Positions 41,777 through 52,899 of a stretch of 64,000 nt of DNA are shown in pieces. Each line of letters opens with the position of its first letter. Position 1 is the first letter of the stretch. Position numbers and translations under genes: made by a program. The notes below the pieces were generated by a model. That model was given only the letters and a program-made list of their open reading frames with translations. It was not told where the DNA came from and searched no databases. Source of the stretch: Mycobacterium sp. MYCO198283. Lineage in GTDB: Bacteria > Actinomycetota > Actinomycetes > Mycobacteriales > Mycobacteriaceae. The stretch lies in the NCBI RefSeq assembly GCF_021213805.1, contig NZ_JAJQJI010000005.1:62001-126000 (forward strand). Reading direction: 5' to 3'.

Positions 41777-42145
41777 TCGCCGTGCGGCGGCTTCCCTCAC
41801 CCGCGCCAGCACCTGAGCGGGCCGGTCCTCGGCGATCACCCGGATGACTTCCCAACCGCGGTCGTGGAGCATCGGCAGCCGCCGGAGGTCGCGGAGCAGC
41901 AGGCGCCCGCATCAGCGCGTCCAGTCGCGCCAGCGCCGCGTGCGTCGTTGGCAGCGGCCGGAATCGAAGGCCGTCCGTGCCGGTGCGGCGACCGGCAGAT
42001 CGGCGACCACCATGACTTCGTCGTCGGCCACCCGATCCATGCGAACGATCAGGCCGGCTTGAAGGCCGCGGAACATGGGTCGGCATGAACGTCGTAGTTT
42101 TGATCGCCGCATACCGTCGGCGATTGCCTCGCCGGCTTCAGTCAT
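41711..42145 (-). pseudogene. Decayed DUF559/AbiEi-like gene
   Basis: On the minus strand, a frame from 42145 contains GLIVRMDRVADDEVMVVADLPVAAPARTAFDSGR in pieces that align with residues 95–130 of the intact DUF559 protein at 31.5–32.4 kb (VVCRADRLLVDEVM, LPVTTPARTAFDIGR). Further on (about 41880–41765), another frame gives LHDRGWEVIRVIAEDRPAQVLARVREA, matching the intact C-terminus (RLGWIVVRVVKEDRPADVLRRVREA). The N-terminal third, the middle with the catalytic acids, and the reading frame are lost. This fills most of the 594-bp gap 41697–42290. Confidence 0.85.
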
Positions 42146-42177
42146 GGCCGCATCGTGCTCGCGGCCTCCGACACCTC

Positions 42178-42240
42178 GCCGAGATCGACGAAATGGCGGA
42201 TCCTTCTCGCACTTTCGCGCCGAAATGTCGGTTTCGGCGC
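42178..42240 (+). repeat. Dispersed repeat B, copy 3 (left-hand side of decayed cassette)
   Basis: GCCGAGATCGACGAAATGGCG … TGTCGGTTTCGGCGC, inverted relative to copy 2, so the pair brackets the DUF559 pseudogene. Beyond it, 42241–42290 is a run of GC-only low-complexity sequence with nothing recognisable. Confidence 0.85.
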
Positions 42241-42290
42241 CAGCGCGGCGCGCGGCGCGCGGCGCCGGCGAGCGGCGGCGCCGCGGCGCG

Positions 42291-42902
42291 TCAGGTCAGC
42301 GCGCGGCGGCCGGACAGTGCACGGCCGAGGGTCAGCTCGTCGGCGAATTCGAGGTCGCCGCCCATCGGCAGGCCCGAGGCGATGCGGGTGACGGTGAGCC
42401 CCGGGATGTCGCGGAGCATCCGCACCAGATAGGTGGCGGTGGCCTCGCCCTCGGTGTTGGGGTCGGTGGCGATGATGACCTCGGCGACGTCCACGCCGTC
42501 GACCCGCTCACCGATGCGGTTCAGCAGCTCACGGATCCGCAGCTGGTCCGGCCCGACGCCCGACAGCGGGTCCAGCGCGCCGCCCAGCACGTGGTAGCGG
42601 CCGCGGAACTCCCGGGTGCGCTCGACGGCCTGCACGTCCTTCGGCTCCTCGACCACGCACACCAGCGACGCGTCGCGGCGGGGGTCCGAGCAGATGCGGC
42701 AGCGGTCGCCGTCGGAGACGTTGCCGCAAACCGAGCAGAACGTCACGCCGTTGCGGACGCGATCGAGCGCCGCGGTCAGCCGGTCGATGTCCGGCGGTTC
42801 GACGCTGAGCAGATGAAAAGCGATGCGCTGCGCGCTCTTCGGGCCGATCCCGGGCAGTTTGCCGAGTTCGTCGATCAAGTCCTGGACCGGACCCTCGAAC
42901 AA
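42291..42902 (-). CDS. recR: Recombination protein RecR
   Basis: 203 aa. Helix-hairpin-helix [20 protein letters not shown], a C4 zinc finger ([17 protein letters not shown]), and a Toprim domain ([31 protein letters not shown]). It acts with RecO/RecF in loading RecA at gaps. TTG 42902 gives LFEGPVQDL, the conserved start; the upstream extension overlaps ybaB. Its start lies one base after the ybaB stop. Confidence 0.95.
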   Translation of the reverse strand: MFEGPVQDLIDELGKLPGIGPKSAQRIAFHLLSVEPPDIDRLTAALDRVRNGVTFCSVCGNVSDGDRCRICSDPRRDASLVCVVEEPKDVQAVERTREFRGRYHVLGGALDPLSGVGPDQLRIRELLNRIGERVDGVDVAEVIIATDPNTEGEATATYLVRMLRDIPGLTVTRIASGLPMGGDLEFADELTLGRALSGRRALT

Positions 42903-42903
42903 G

Positions 42904-43239
42904 TCAGGACCCCGGCGCGCCGAACAACCCACCGGCGCCGCCGGCCAGCGGCCCCAGCGTGCGCTGCGCGAGCTGCGTCACCTGCTGGGCCGCGTCGCCG
43001 TGCGCGGCAACGATGAGATCCTGCAGCGTCTCGACGTCGTCGGGATCGACGACCTTGCGGTCGATGGTCACCGCGACCACCTCGCCGCTGCCCTTCATGG
43101 TCACCTGCACCAGCCCGCCGCCGGCCTGTCCGCGCACCTCGGACGCCGCAAGCGCCTCCTGCGCCGCCATGAGCTGCTGCTGAACCTGCTGCGCCTGCGC
43201 GAGCAGGGCCGACATGTCGGGTTGGCCTCCCGGTTGCAT
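42904..43239 (-). CDS. YbaB/EbfC family nucleoid-associated protein
   Basis: 111 aa. [22 protein letters not shown] coiled coil followed by [23 protein letters not shown], the typical YbaB fold, then a Gly/Ala tail. Binds DNA as a dimer; conserved neighbour of recR across bacteria. ATG 43239 with a GGGGACAC site. Matches Rv3716c. Confidence 0.93.
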   Translation of the reverse strand: MQPGGQPDMSALLAQAQQVQQQLMAAQEALAASEVRGQAGGGLVQVTMKGSGEVVAVTIDRKVVDPDDVETLQDLIVAAHGDAAQQVTQLAQRTLGPLAGGAGGLFGAPGS

Positions 43240-43339
43240 CCGGTGTCCCCTTGCGTCTCGTTGGTCAAGGCTGGGTCTCGACTTGGTGTCGCCTGCGGAT
43301 ATCGGGCGCTTCGGCCTTCAAGCCTAGACGGCCGATGGC

Positions 43340-43352
43340 TAGCGTGACGCGA
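43340..43352 (+). promoter_or_regulatory. Leaderless -10 element (TAGCGT) of the amidase gene
   Basis: TAGCGT at 43340–43345 ends 7 nt before GTG 43353. It would place the ATG at 43335 upstream of the transcript, which is why GTG 43353 is preferred. Confidence 0.45.
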
Positions 43353-44093
43353 GTGCTCCGTACCGCATGTCTTCGTGGATTCGCGGCCGCTGTGGTCGTC
43401 GCGGTGGCCGCCGCGGTCGCGCCGACGGCCGGCGCCGCACCGAACACCATCGCCGGGAAGATCGTCTTCCTCGACCCCGGGCACAACGGCGCCAATGACG
43501 CGTCGATCTCCCGGCAGGTGCCCAACGGTCGCGGCGGCTACAAGGAGTGCCAGACGAGCGGCACCACCACGCCCGACGGCTACCCCGAGCACACGTTCAC
43601 CTGGGACGTGACGCTGCGGATCCGGGCGGAGCTCACCGCACTCGGCGTCCGCACCGCCATGTCGCGCGGCAACGACAACGCGCTCGGTCCCTGCGTCGAC
43701 GAGCGGGCGGCCATGGCGAACGCGCTCAAGCCCAATGCCGTCGTGAGCATCCACGCCGACGGCGGACCGGAGACCGGGCGCGGCTTCCACGTCAACTACT
43801 CCGCGCCGCCGCTGAACCCGGCGCAGGCCGGGCCGGCGGTGCAACTCGCCCGCACCATGCGCGACCAGCTGAGCTCGTCGGGGATCCCGCCCGCCAACTA
43901 CATCGGCTCCGACGGGCTCTACGGCCGTCCGGACCTCGCCGGGCTCAACCTGGCGCAGTACCCCGCGGTGCTCGTCGAGCTGGGCAACATGAAAAACCCC
44001 GCCGACCTCACGCTCATCACCAGCCCGGAGGGCCGGCAAAAATACGCCGACGCCGTGGTCAAGGGCATTGCCGGCTTCCTCGCCACCCAGTAG
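43353..44093 (+). CDS. Zinc-dependent N-acetylmuramoyl-L-alanine amidase (Ami1/Rv3717-like)
   Basis: 246 aa. Signal peptide to about residue 31 (ends PTAGAAPN), then an Amidase_3 domain: FLDPGHNG (zinc His), HTFTWDVTLRIRAEL, VSIHADGG (zinc His) and VLVELGNMKN (catalytic Glu). Cys pair in KECQTSG and GPCVDERA matches the disulfide of the M. tuberculosis enzyme. It cleaves the stem peptide from peptidoglycan in the periplasm. Start alternatives are ATG 43335 and GTG 43344. Confidence 0.9.
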   Translation: MLRTACLRGFAAAVVVAVAAAVAPTAGAAPNTIAGKIVFLDPGHNGANDASISRQVPNGRGGYKECQTSGTTTPDGYPEHTFTWDVTLRIRAELTALGVRTAMSRGNDNALGPCVDERAAMANALKPNAVVSIHADGGPETGRGFHVNYSAPPLNPAQAGPAVQLARTMRDQLSSSGIPPANYIGSDGLYGRPDLAGLNLAQYPAVLVELGNMKNPADLTLITSPEGRQKYADAVVKGIAGFLATQ

Positions 44094-44100
44094 CGCGGCG

Positions 44101-44541
44101 CTACGCCGATTCCACGGCCTTCTTCAGGTTCTGCAGCACCTCGGACTGAATGCGCTTGAGCCCCAGCGGCGCGAAGATCCCCTCGAAGATGCCCTTGATG
44201 CCGCCCGCACCCTGCCAACTCGTCTTGACGGTCACCGACGCGCCGGGTCCGGCGGGTGCGACGGTCCAGTTGGTCACCAGCGTCGAGTTCTTGTCCTTCT
44301 CGATGACGGTGTGCCCGGCGACGTCGACGACGGCCTCGACGGTGCGGCTCCGCGACTTGGTGGCCTGCAGCGTCCAGGTGGCAACGGTGCCCTGCCCCTG
44401 ACCGCCCTGCAGCACCCGGTAGCCGCTGTAGTGCGAGGTCAGGATCTTCGGCCGGACCTGCTCGTAGTCCGCGACGGCGGCGAGCACGGTTTCCGGCGCG
44501 GCGTTGATCAAGACATCGCTGGTGGCGCTGACCTGTCCCAT
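44101..44541 (-). CDS. SRPBCC/polyketide cyclase-type lipid-binding fold protein
   Basis: 146 aa START-like fold: ATSDVLINAAPETVLAAVADYEQVRP at the start, a beta-rich middle, and a long C-terminal helix GLKRIQSEVLQNLKKAVESA. Likely binds a hydrophobic ligand; function unknown (Rv3718c position). ATG 44541 chosen by the family start MGQVSATSDV; the frame is open to 44595. Confidence 0.82.
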   Translation of the reverse strand: MGQVSATSDVLINAAPETVLAAVADYEQVRPKILTSHYSGYRVLQGGQGQGTVATWTLQATKSRSRTVEAVVDVAGHTVIEKDKNSTLVTNWTVAPAGPGASVTVKTSWQGAGGIKGIFEGIFAPLGLKRIQSEVLQNLKKAVESA

Positions 44542-44622
44542 GTGCCGAATCTCCTCGATCCCTCGATTGTTTGCTGACGGGTGCCTGCCGGGCAAGCGGT
44601 CGCACCGGCCGGCACCGAGGGC

Positions 44623-44634
44623 TAGCGTATAGCC
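44623..44634 (+). promoter_or_regulatory. Leaderless -10 element (TAGCGT) of bfaA-like gene
   Basis: TAGCGT at 44623–44628 ends 6 nt before GTG 44635. Confidence 0.45.
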
Positions 44635-46014
44635 GTGTCAGTTCAGCCCATCCAGGCGTCGACAGCGCATGCCGACGGGGTTCGGAAGCTGATCGACAGC
44701 TACCGCGCGATCCCGGCGTCCGCATCGGTGCGACTGGCGAAGCCGACGTCGAACCTGTTCCGCGCCCGCGCCCGACGGAACGCCCCGGGCCTGGACACTT
44801 CCGGGCTGACCGGTGTGATCGCCGTCGATCCCGAGGCCAGGACCGCCGACGTCGCCGGCATGTGCACCTATGAGGACCTGGTGGCCGCGACGCTGCCGCA
44901 CGGCTTGTCGCCGCTGGTGGTTCCGCAGCTCAAGACCATCACCCTCGGCGGCGCCGTGACCGGTCTGGGCATCGAGTCGGCGTCGCTCCGCAACGGCCTG
45001 CCGCACGAGTCGGTGCTGGAGATGGACATCTTCACCGGCGCAGGCGAAGTCGTCACGGCCAGTCGCGACCTGCACCCGGACCTCTACCGCGGCTTCCCCA
45101 ACTCCTACGGCACCCTCGGCTACGCCGTGCGGCTCAAGATCGAACTGGAGACCGTCAAACCCTTCGTCGCGCTGCGCCACGTGCGTTTCCATTCGCTCAC
45201 CGACCTCGTCGAGGTCATGGGACAGGTCGCCGACAGCGGGCAATACGACGGTGAGCCTGTCGATTACGTCGACGGCGTGGTGTTCGGCGCCGACGAGAGC
45301 TACCTGTGCCTCGGCACCCAGACCCCGACGCCGGGTCCGGTGAGCGACTACACCGGCCAAGACATCTACTACCGGTCGATTCAGCACGCGGCCGGCGTGA
45401 CGCGGGACCGCCTCACCATCAACGACTATCTCTGGCGGTGGGACACCGACTGGTTCTGGTGCTCACGGGCTTTCGGCGCGCAGGACCCCCGCATCCGGCG
45501 GTTCTGGCCGCGGCGCTACCGGCGCAGCAGCTTCTACTGGAAGCTCATCGGCCTCGATCAGCGCTTCAACATCGCCGACCGCATCGAAGAGCGCCACGGC
45601 CGGCCGCCGCGCGAACGGGTGGTGCAGGACGTCGAGGTGTCGATCGACCGCTGCGCGGAGTTCTTGCAGTGGTTCCTCGACACCGTGCCGATCGAACCGA
45701 TCTGGTTGTGCCCGTTGCGGTTACGCGACAGCGCCGGATGGCCGCTGTATCCCATCCGGCCCGGGCACACCTATGTCAACGTCGGCTTCTGGTCGTCGGT
45801 GCCGGTAGGCCCGAGCGAGGGATACACCAACCGGCTGATCGAGCGTAAGGTCAGCGAGCTCGACGGCCACAAGTCGCTCTATTCCGACGCCTACTACAGC
45901 CGCGAGGAGTTCGACGAGCTCTACGGCGGCGAGACCTACAAGACGCTCAAGAAGACCTACGACCCCGACGCGCGTTTCCTGGACCTCTACGAAAAGGCGG
46001 TACTGCGCCGATGA
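44635..46014 (+). CDS. bfaA: FAD-binding reductase, probable tuberculostearic acid BfaA/TmsA
   Basis: 459 aa. PCMH-type FAD-binding domain (VIAVDPEARTADVAGMCTYEDLV, PQLKTITLGGAVTGLGIES, SYGTLGYAVRLKIEL), C-terminal part like DHCR24-type sterol reductases (WLCPLRLRDS). In mycobacteria the pair downstream of the Rv3718c-type gene converts oleoyl chains to 10-methylstearate: the methyltransferase makes a 10-methylene intermediate, and this flavoprotein reduces it. The call rests on the pairing with the next gene. GTG 44635. Confidence 0.8.
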   Translation: MSVQPIQASTAHADGVRKLIDSYRAIPASASVRLAKPTSNLFRARARRNAPGLDTSGLTGVIAVDPEARTADVAGMCTYEDLVAATLPHGLSPLVVPQLKTITLGGAVTGLGIESASLRNGLPHESVLEMDIFTGAGEVVTASRDLHPDLYRGFPNSYGTLGYAVRLKIELETVKPFVALRHVRFHSLTDLVEVMGQVADSGQYDGEPVDYVDGVVFGADESYLCLGTQTPTPGPVSDYTGQDIYYRSIQHAAGVTRDRLTINDYLWRWDTDWFWCSRAFGAQDPRIRRFWPRRYRRSSFYWKLIGLDQRFNIADRIEERHGRPPRERVVQDVEVSIDRCAEFLQWFLDTVPIEPIWLCPLRLRDSAGWPLYPIRPGHTYVNVGFWSSVPVGPSEGYTNRLIERKVSELDGHKSLYSDAYYSREEFDELYGGETYKTLKKTYDPDARFLDLYEKAVLRR

Positions 46015-46043
46015 GCCGCTTGCGCGAAGAGCAAAGGACCTAG

Positions 46044-47357
46044 ATGACCACCACCAAGGAACCCGCCCGGACCACCGCCGGCAGGCTGCCGCTCGCCCAG
46101 ATCCTGGAGATGTTCGCCGGCGGCGGCCGGAACCCGTTGCGCTTCACCGCCTACGACGGCAGCAGCGCGGGCCCCGAGGACGCGGCGGTCAGCCTCCACC
46201 TGCGCGCGCCGCGCGGCACGACCTATTTGGCGACCGCGCCCAGCGACCTCGGCCTGGCGCGCGCCTACATCTCCGGCGACCTGGAGATGGGCGGTGCGCA
46301 TCCCGGCGATCCGTACCCGCTGCTGACGGCGCTGTCGGACCGGCTGCAGTTCAAGAAGCCGTCGCCGCTGATGCTCGCCACCATCGTCCGTTCGATCGGC
46401 ATCGAGCACTTCAAGCCGATCGCGCCGCCCCCGCAGGAGGCCCTGCCCCGGTGGCGTCGGCTGGCCGAGGGGTTGCGGCACAGCAAAACCCGGGACGCCG
46501 ACGTCATCCACCACCACTACGACGTGTCGAACGCGTTCTACGAGTGGGTGCTCGGCCCTTCGATGACCTACACCTGCGCCTGCTACCCGGACGCGGACGC
46601 GACGCTCGAAGAGGCGCAGGACAACAAGTACCGGCTGGTGTTCGACAAGCTGCGGCTGCAGCCGGGCGACCGGCTCCTCGACGTCGGCTGCGGCTGGGGC
46701 GGCATGGTCCGCTACGCCGCCCGCCACGGCGTGCGCGCGATCGGCGTGACGCTCTCGGCCGAACAGGCGGCGTGGGCGCAGCGCGCCATTGCCGCCGAAG
46801 GCCTCGGGGAGCTCGCCGAGGTCCGCCACGGCGACTACCGGGACGTCGGCGAGGCCGGGTTCGACGCGGTGTCGTCGATCGGCCTGACCGAGCACATCGG
46901 CGTCGCGAACTATCCGGCGTACTTCCGGTTCCTGAAGTCGAAGATGCGGCCCGGCGCGTTGCTGCTGAACCACTGCATCACCCGCCCGGACAACCGCTCC
47001 GGCACCACGGCCGGCGGGTTCATCGACCGCTACGTGTTCCCCGACGGGGAGCTGACCGGTTCGGGCCGCATCATCAGCGAGGCGCAGAACGCCGGCCTCG
47101 AAGTGCTCCACGAGGAGAACCTGCGGCACCACTACGCGATGACGCTGCGCGACTGGTGCCGCAACCTCGTCGAGCACTGGGACGAGGCGGTCGACGAGGT
47201 CGGGCTCGCGACGGCCAAGATCTGGGGCCTGTACATGGCCGGGTCGCGGGTCGGCTTCGAGACCAACGTCGTCCAGCTGCACCAGGTGCTGGCGGTCAAG
47301 CTCGACGAGCGGGGCGGCGACGGCGGGCTGCCGTTGCGGCCGTGGTGGCAGCCCTAG
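46044..47357 (+). CDS. bfaB: Cyclopropane-fatty-acid-synthase-like methyltransferase, probable BfaB/TmsB
   Basis: 437 aa. N-terminal CFA-synthase region (DLGLARAYISGDLEMGG), then a SAM domain: HHHYDVSNAFYEWVLGPSMTYTCACY, LLDVGCGWGGMVRYAA, SIGLTEHIG. Length and domain order match class CFA synthases. With the preceding flavoprotein it probably forms 10-methyl branched (tuberculostearic) acid in membrane phospholipids. ATG 46044. Its stop overlaps the convergent dnaX stop by 4 bp. Confidence 0.82.
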   Translation: MTTTKEPARTTAGRLPLAQILEMFAGGGRNPLRFTAYDGSSAGPEDAAVSLHLRAPRGTTYLATAPSDLGLARAYISGDLEMGGAHPGDPYPLLTALSDRLQFKKPSPLMLATIVRSIGIEHFKPIAPPPQEALPRWRRLAEGLRHSKTRDADVIHHHYDVSNAFYEWVLGPSMTYTCACYPDADATLEEAQDNKYRLVFDKLRLQPGDRLLDVGCGWGGMVRYAARHGVRAIGVTLSAEQAAWAQRAIAAEGLGELAEVRHGDYRDVGEAGFDAVSSIGLTEHIGVANYPAYFRFLKSKMRPGALLLNHCITRPDNRSGTTAGGFIDRYVFPDGELTGSGRIISEAQNAGLEVLHEENLRHHYAMTLRDWCRNLVEHWDEAVDEVGLATAKIWGLYMAGSRVGFETNVVQLHQVLAVKLDERGGDGGLPLRPWWQP

Positions 47358-49189
47358 CTGCCGTCGATCCGGCGCGCGCCGAGCTCGTTCTTCAGGAGCT
47401 CGAGAGCAGCCTCCTCGGGATCGCGGCGCGGCGTCGGGTCCTCGCTGTCACGTTCGGCCTCGGCGAGCATCCGGTCTTCCTCTTCGCGCGCGGCGACGTC
47501 GTCGACCGCGGCGGGCGCCGGCGTCGCGGGCGTGGTCTCCGCCGGCGTCCCGATCTCGAACCTCAACCGGAAGCCGATGCCCAGCGCGTCCTTCAGCGCG
47601 TCCTCGATCACCTGCGCGTTGCGCTGTTCGGTGAGGCGCTTCGCCAGCGGCGCCGACTGGTGGGTCAACACCAGCGTGTCGCCTTCGATGGTGCGGACCA
47701 CCGCCCCGGCGAGCATCACGTCCAGGGTGCGGCTGCGCTCGCGCACCTTCTCCATCACGGTGGGCCATTGGCGGCGCACGGCGGCGGCGTCGGCCACGGC
47801 GGCCGACGCGTCGTCGGTGACCGGTGGCGACGGCGGTGCCGCGACGGGCGGGGCGGCGCTCGGCGTCGCGACCGGCGGAGGTGACGGCGGCGCCGACCTC
47901 GTCACCGGAGGCGCGGGCGGTTCGGCGGCCGGTGCGGGCGCCTGTGCCGGCGGGGCGGCGCTGCGACGGGTGTAGCGCCGAGAAGGCTGCGCGGACTCGG
48001 CCCCGGCCGACGACGCCTCGTCGGCCGGAATCGCCATGTCGAGCCGGGTCTCGATGCGCTCGATGCGTTGCAGGAGCGCCGATTCGGTGTCGCTCGCCGA
48101 CGGCAACAGCAGCCGCGCGCACACCACCTCCAGCAGCAATCGCGGCGCCGTCGCGCCGCGCATCTCCCCCAGCCCCGCATGGACGACCTCGGCGTAGCGG
48201 GTCAACGTCGCGGTGCCCACCCGACCGGCCTGGTCGCGCATGCGATCGAGGACGTCGTCGGGCGCGTCGACCACACCGCGCGCGGCGGCGTCGGGAACCG
48301 CCTGCAGCACGATCAGGTCGCGGAACCGTTCGAGCAGGTCGACGGCGAACCGGCGCGGATCGTGGCCGGCGTCGATGACGGCTTCGACGGCGCCGAACAC
48401 CCCGGCGGCGTCCCCGGCGGCGAGCGCGTCGACGGCGTCGTCGATCAACGCCACGTCGGTGGCGCCGAGCAGCGCGAGCGCCCGCCGGTACTCCACCCGC
48501 CGGCCGTCGGCGCCGGCCAACAGCTGGTCGAGCACCGACAGCGTGTCGCGGGGCGAGCCGCCGCCGGCACGGATGACCAGCGGGAAGACCGCGTCGTCGA
48601 CGGTGACGTGCTCGGCGGCGCAGATGCGCTCGATGAGCGACCGCATGGTCTTGGGCGCGAGCAGCCGGAACGGATAGTGATGGGTGCGCGACCGGATGGT
48701 GGGCAGCACCTTGTCCGGCTCGGTGGTCGCGAACACGAAGATCAGGTGGTCGGGCGGCTCCTCGACGATCTTGAGCAGCGCGTTGAACCCGGCCGTGGTG
48801 ACCATGTGCGCTTCGTCGACGATGAAGATGCGGTACCGCGACTGCGCCGGTGCGTAGAATGCGCGATCGCGGAGCTCGCGGGTGTCGTCGACACCGCCGT
48901 GGCTGGCGGCGTCGAGCTCGACGACGTCGACGTTGCCGGGGCCGTTCGGGGCGAGCGCCACGCAGGAATCGCACACTCCGCACGGCGTGGGTGTGGGGCC
49001 CTGCACGCAGTTGAGGGAGCGGGCGAGGATGCGCGCCGACGAGGTCTTGCCGCAGCCGCGCGGACCGGAGAACAGGTAGGCGTGGTTGATGCGGCCCGCC
49101 GCCAGCGCCGTCGACAACGGTTCGGTGACGTGCTCCTGGCCCACCACCTCGGCAAAGGCCGCCGGCCGGTACTTGCGGTAGAGAGCCAC
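47354..49189 (-). CDS. dnaX: DNA polymerase III subunit gamma/tau
   Basis: 611 aa. Clamp-loader AAA+ core (Walker A FSGPRGCGKTSSAR, zinc site CGVCDSC, Walker B IFIVDEAHM, arginine finger IRSRTHHYPF) to about residue 360, then a long Pro/Ala-rich linker (380–455) and a C-terminal tau-like domain. It loads the beta clamp and holds polymerases at the fork. ATG 49189. No clear frameshift heptamer was seen, so one product is assumed. Confidence 0.96.
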   Translation of the reverse strand: MALYRKYRPAAFAEVVGQEHVTEPLSTALAAGRINHAYLFSGPRGCGKTSSARILARSLNCVQGPTPTPCGVCDSCVALAPNGPGNVDVVELDAASHGGVDDTRELRDRAFYAPAQSRYRIFIVDEAHMVTTAGFNALLKIVEEPPDHLIFVFATTEPDKVLPTIRSRTHHYPFRLLAPKTMRSLIERICAAEHVTVDDAVFPLVIRAGGGSPRDTLSVLDQLLAGADGRRVEYRRALALLGATDVALIDDAVDALAAGDAAGVFGAVEAVIDAGHDPRRFAVDLLERFRDLIVLQAVPDAAARGVVDAPDDVLDRMRDQAGRVGTATLTRYAEVVHAGLGEMRGATAPRLLLEVVCARLLLPSASDTESALLQRIERIETRLDMAIPADEASSAGAESAQPSRRYTRRSAAPPAQAPAPAAEPPAPPVTRSAPPSPPPVATPSAAPPVAAPPSPPVTDDASAAVADAAAVRRQWPTVMEKVRERSRTLDVMLAGAVVRTIEGDTLVLTHQSAPLAKRLTEQRNAQVIEDALKDALGIGFRLRFEIGTPAETTPATPAPAAVDDVAAREEEDRMLAEAERDSEDPTPRRDPEEAALELLKNELGARRIDGS

Positions 49190-49227
49190 GCGAAGAGGCT
49201 ACCGAGAAGGTCCGACGCCCGGGAAAC

Positions 49228-51068
<1,841 letters not shown>

Positions 51069-51076
<8 letters not shown>

Positions 51077-52403
51077 GTACCCAAGCCTCACCCACCTCAG
51101 CGTGCCGCAATTGGTCGACGCCGCCGGCGGTGATCCCTGGATAATTGATGACACGCTGCAGGCAGGAGCTCCCGGGGAGATCAGCCAGCTCGCGCAGGCG
51201 TTTCACAACTCCGGCGTTTGCATCACCGCGGCATCTGACGAGTTCGACGCCGCTCAGAAGCGATTCACCGCGGCATGGGACCGCGATGATCCCGCCCATC
51301 CGATCAATGACTCACTGGAAGTACGCCGGGCAACGGAGATGATGCTGCTCAACTTTGCCGCGATCGACGCCACCAAATCGGGACTAAGTCAGCTCAGCAC
51401 AGCCCGTGACACCTACACCGATGCTTTGGCCGACGCACGTGTGGACATGGCGGCCGAAGGTTACGACTCGGGTACGATTAACGGTGCGGTGTCCGACGGG
51501 ACCTTGAGCGGGCAAGATCAGGCCCGCGTCGAGGCCGACCATTACGGCGCTACACAGCGAGTCGAAGATCAGGCGCTGGTGAACAGCGCGGGCGCGTGGA
51601 CGCCGGAGAAGCAGAGCGCCGCTGGCCGCCTGCGCGATTTCGAGACGATTACCACCCCGGGTTCCAACCCCGAAGCAGTCCGCTACGCCGGCGAGCGACT
51701 CGGAGATTTCCGGATGGCAACGTTCATCGGGCCGCTTGCGGTGGACCCGGTTACCGGTCAAGACGCACGAACTCGCGCGCAGCAGCGGCAACACATGCAG
51801 CAGATGCTGGAGAGCGGGTTCTTGACACTTCCGCCGTTGAATCCTGACCAGGTCACCGCAATGCTCGATCAAGGCGAAGCCGAGGCGCGTCAACGGATCA
51901 TGGCTCAGGCGACGCTGAGTTTGGTCAAGGCCGGCCTATCGCCCGAAGGCGCTAAGGCTGTGGTGGGCGATGCGGCACGCGGAATTTCCTGGAACAAAAT
52001 ACTCGAGTCAACTGGCCAGGTCTCTGGCGGTGCAGGCAACAGTATGAGCGGGCTGGCAAGGACGGTGTCGGACGGAAGTCATGCAAGTCCCACGGAATTG
52101 TCGGCGAAAGATTCCGGCGCATTGAAGGCGATTGGCAAACGCCTGAATGGGGTAGGAAACCTCATAGAAGCAGCCGATGCCACCTACGACATCATTCAGG
52201 GCGGCGCGCCGGCGGGCCGCCGAATCGGCGAAGCTGTTGGTGGGCAAGCCGCGGGCGCGGCCGGCGCGGTGGGCGCCGCAATGCTCGCCGGATCTTTTCT
52301 CGGGCCGGGCGGAGTGATCGTGGCGGCAACGGTGGCGGGCCTCGCCGCGTCCGAAGGCGGAAAGCGGTTAGGGGGTTGGGTTGGCAGCCACTTCGACAGC
52401 TGA
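51069..52403 (+). CDS. Putative ESX-secreted toxin-like protein with glycine-zipper C-terminus
   Basis: 444 aa. N-terminal about 150 residues are helical and resemble the mycobacterial TPR-repeat-region/WXG-type family (LSVPQLVDAAGGDPW, ISQLAQAFHNSGV, FTAAWDR). A long helical middle with charged coils is followed by a C-terminal about 55-residue Gly/Ala-rich hydrophobic stretch (GEAVGGQAAGAAGAVGAAMLAGSFLGPGG, then VAATVAGLAASEGGKRL) like pore-forming or glycine-zipper toxins. ATG 51069 overlaps the DUF2563 stop. No known catalytic motif. The toxin reading is inference from layout. Confidence 0.65.
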
Positions 52404-52707
52404 CCCGCCGATTTGGTCAGACGTCCTCTTTCTCCTGATGATCGTGCTGCTCATCGTTACGTCCGCGACCTTCGTACTTGCGCGGAACGACCGAACTGAG
52501 CGCATCGCTTTCTGGTCGTCCTGGCTGGTCGTCATCGCGCTCGGGCCTGCAGCGGCGTTTCCTCGCGGTTGGGGGGCGTCGCTCGGCGTGTTCATCGCGG
52601 GCGTCTCCCTCAGCCTGCTCACCGCCTTCGTCCACACCGACTACCTGAGGATCGGGTCGAAGACCTCTCGATTCCGGCGACCCGGCCGGTCGCGCCATAG
52701 CAAGTGA
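52381..52707 (+). CDS. Small three-helix membrane protein, possible immunity protein
   Basis: 108 aa from TTG 52381 (preceded by AGGGGG). Three hydrophobic segments at about 12–34 (VLFLLMIVLLIVTSATFVLA), 42–60 and 65–85, with a basic tail. It overlaps the putative toxin gene by 23 bp. Small membrane proteins next to pore-type T7SS toxins often protect the producer, so an immunity role is plausible, not shown. No recognised family. Confidence 0.55.
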   Translation: MAATSTADPPIWSDVLFLLMIVLLIVTSATFVLARNDRTERIAFWSSWLVVIALGPAAAFPRGWGASLGVFIAGVSLSLLTAFVHTDYLRIGSKTSRFRRPGRSRHSK

Positions 52708-52745
52708 CGGCAGGCCGAGCGGGCAGGTCGGCTACCATGTCCAAC

Positions 52746-52831
52746 GGAGGATTCGCCTAGTGGCCTATGGCGCTCGCCTGGAACGCGGGTTGGGTTAACA
52801 GCCCTCGCGGGTTCAAATCCCGCATCCTCCG
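52746..52831 (+). tRNA. tRNA-Ser (anticodon GGA)
   Basis: Acceptor arms GGAGGAT/ATCCTCC pair perfectly; the T-arm GCGGGTTCAAATCCCGC is standard; a long variable arm (GGGTTAACAGCCC region) marks class II Ser. The anticodon loop CTGGAAC with stem CTCGC/GCGGG gives GGA, reading UCC/UCU. 86 nt with discriminator G. CCA is not encoded. Confidence 0.95.
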
Positions 52832-52899
52832 CACCAGGGCGTGGGGTGCGACCGATCTCGACGGTCGCACCCCACCGCCTGTGAAGGCAGAGGAGTTTC

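Noticed and set aside
41912..42145. A 77-aa minus-strand ORF as a gene
   Set aside because: It matches an internal segment of the DUF559 protein, then loses frame, with the rest of the homology in another frame further on. Treated as part of a pseudogene.
47354..49189. Programmed frameshift in dnaX giving a separate gamma product
   Set aside because: No A/T-rich slippery heptamer was seen in the linker region; a single full-length product is assumed.
52746..52831. tRNA-Ser as the attachment site of an integrated island covering 50.77–52.7 kb
   Set aside because: No duplicate of the tRNA 3' end was found at the left border, and there is no integrase. Proximity alone is not enough.
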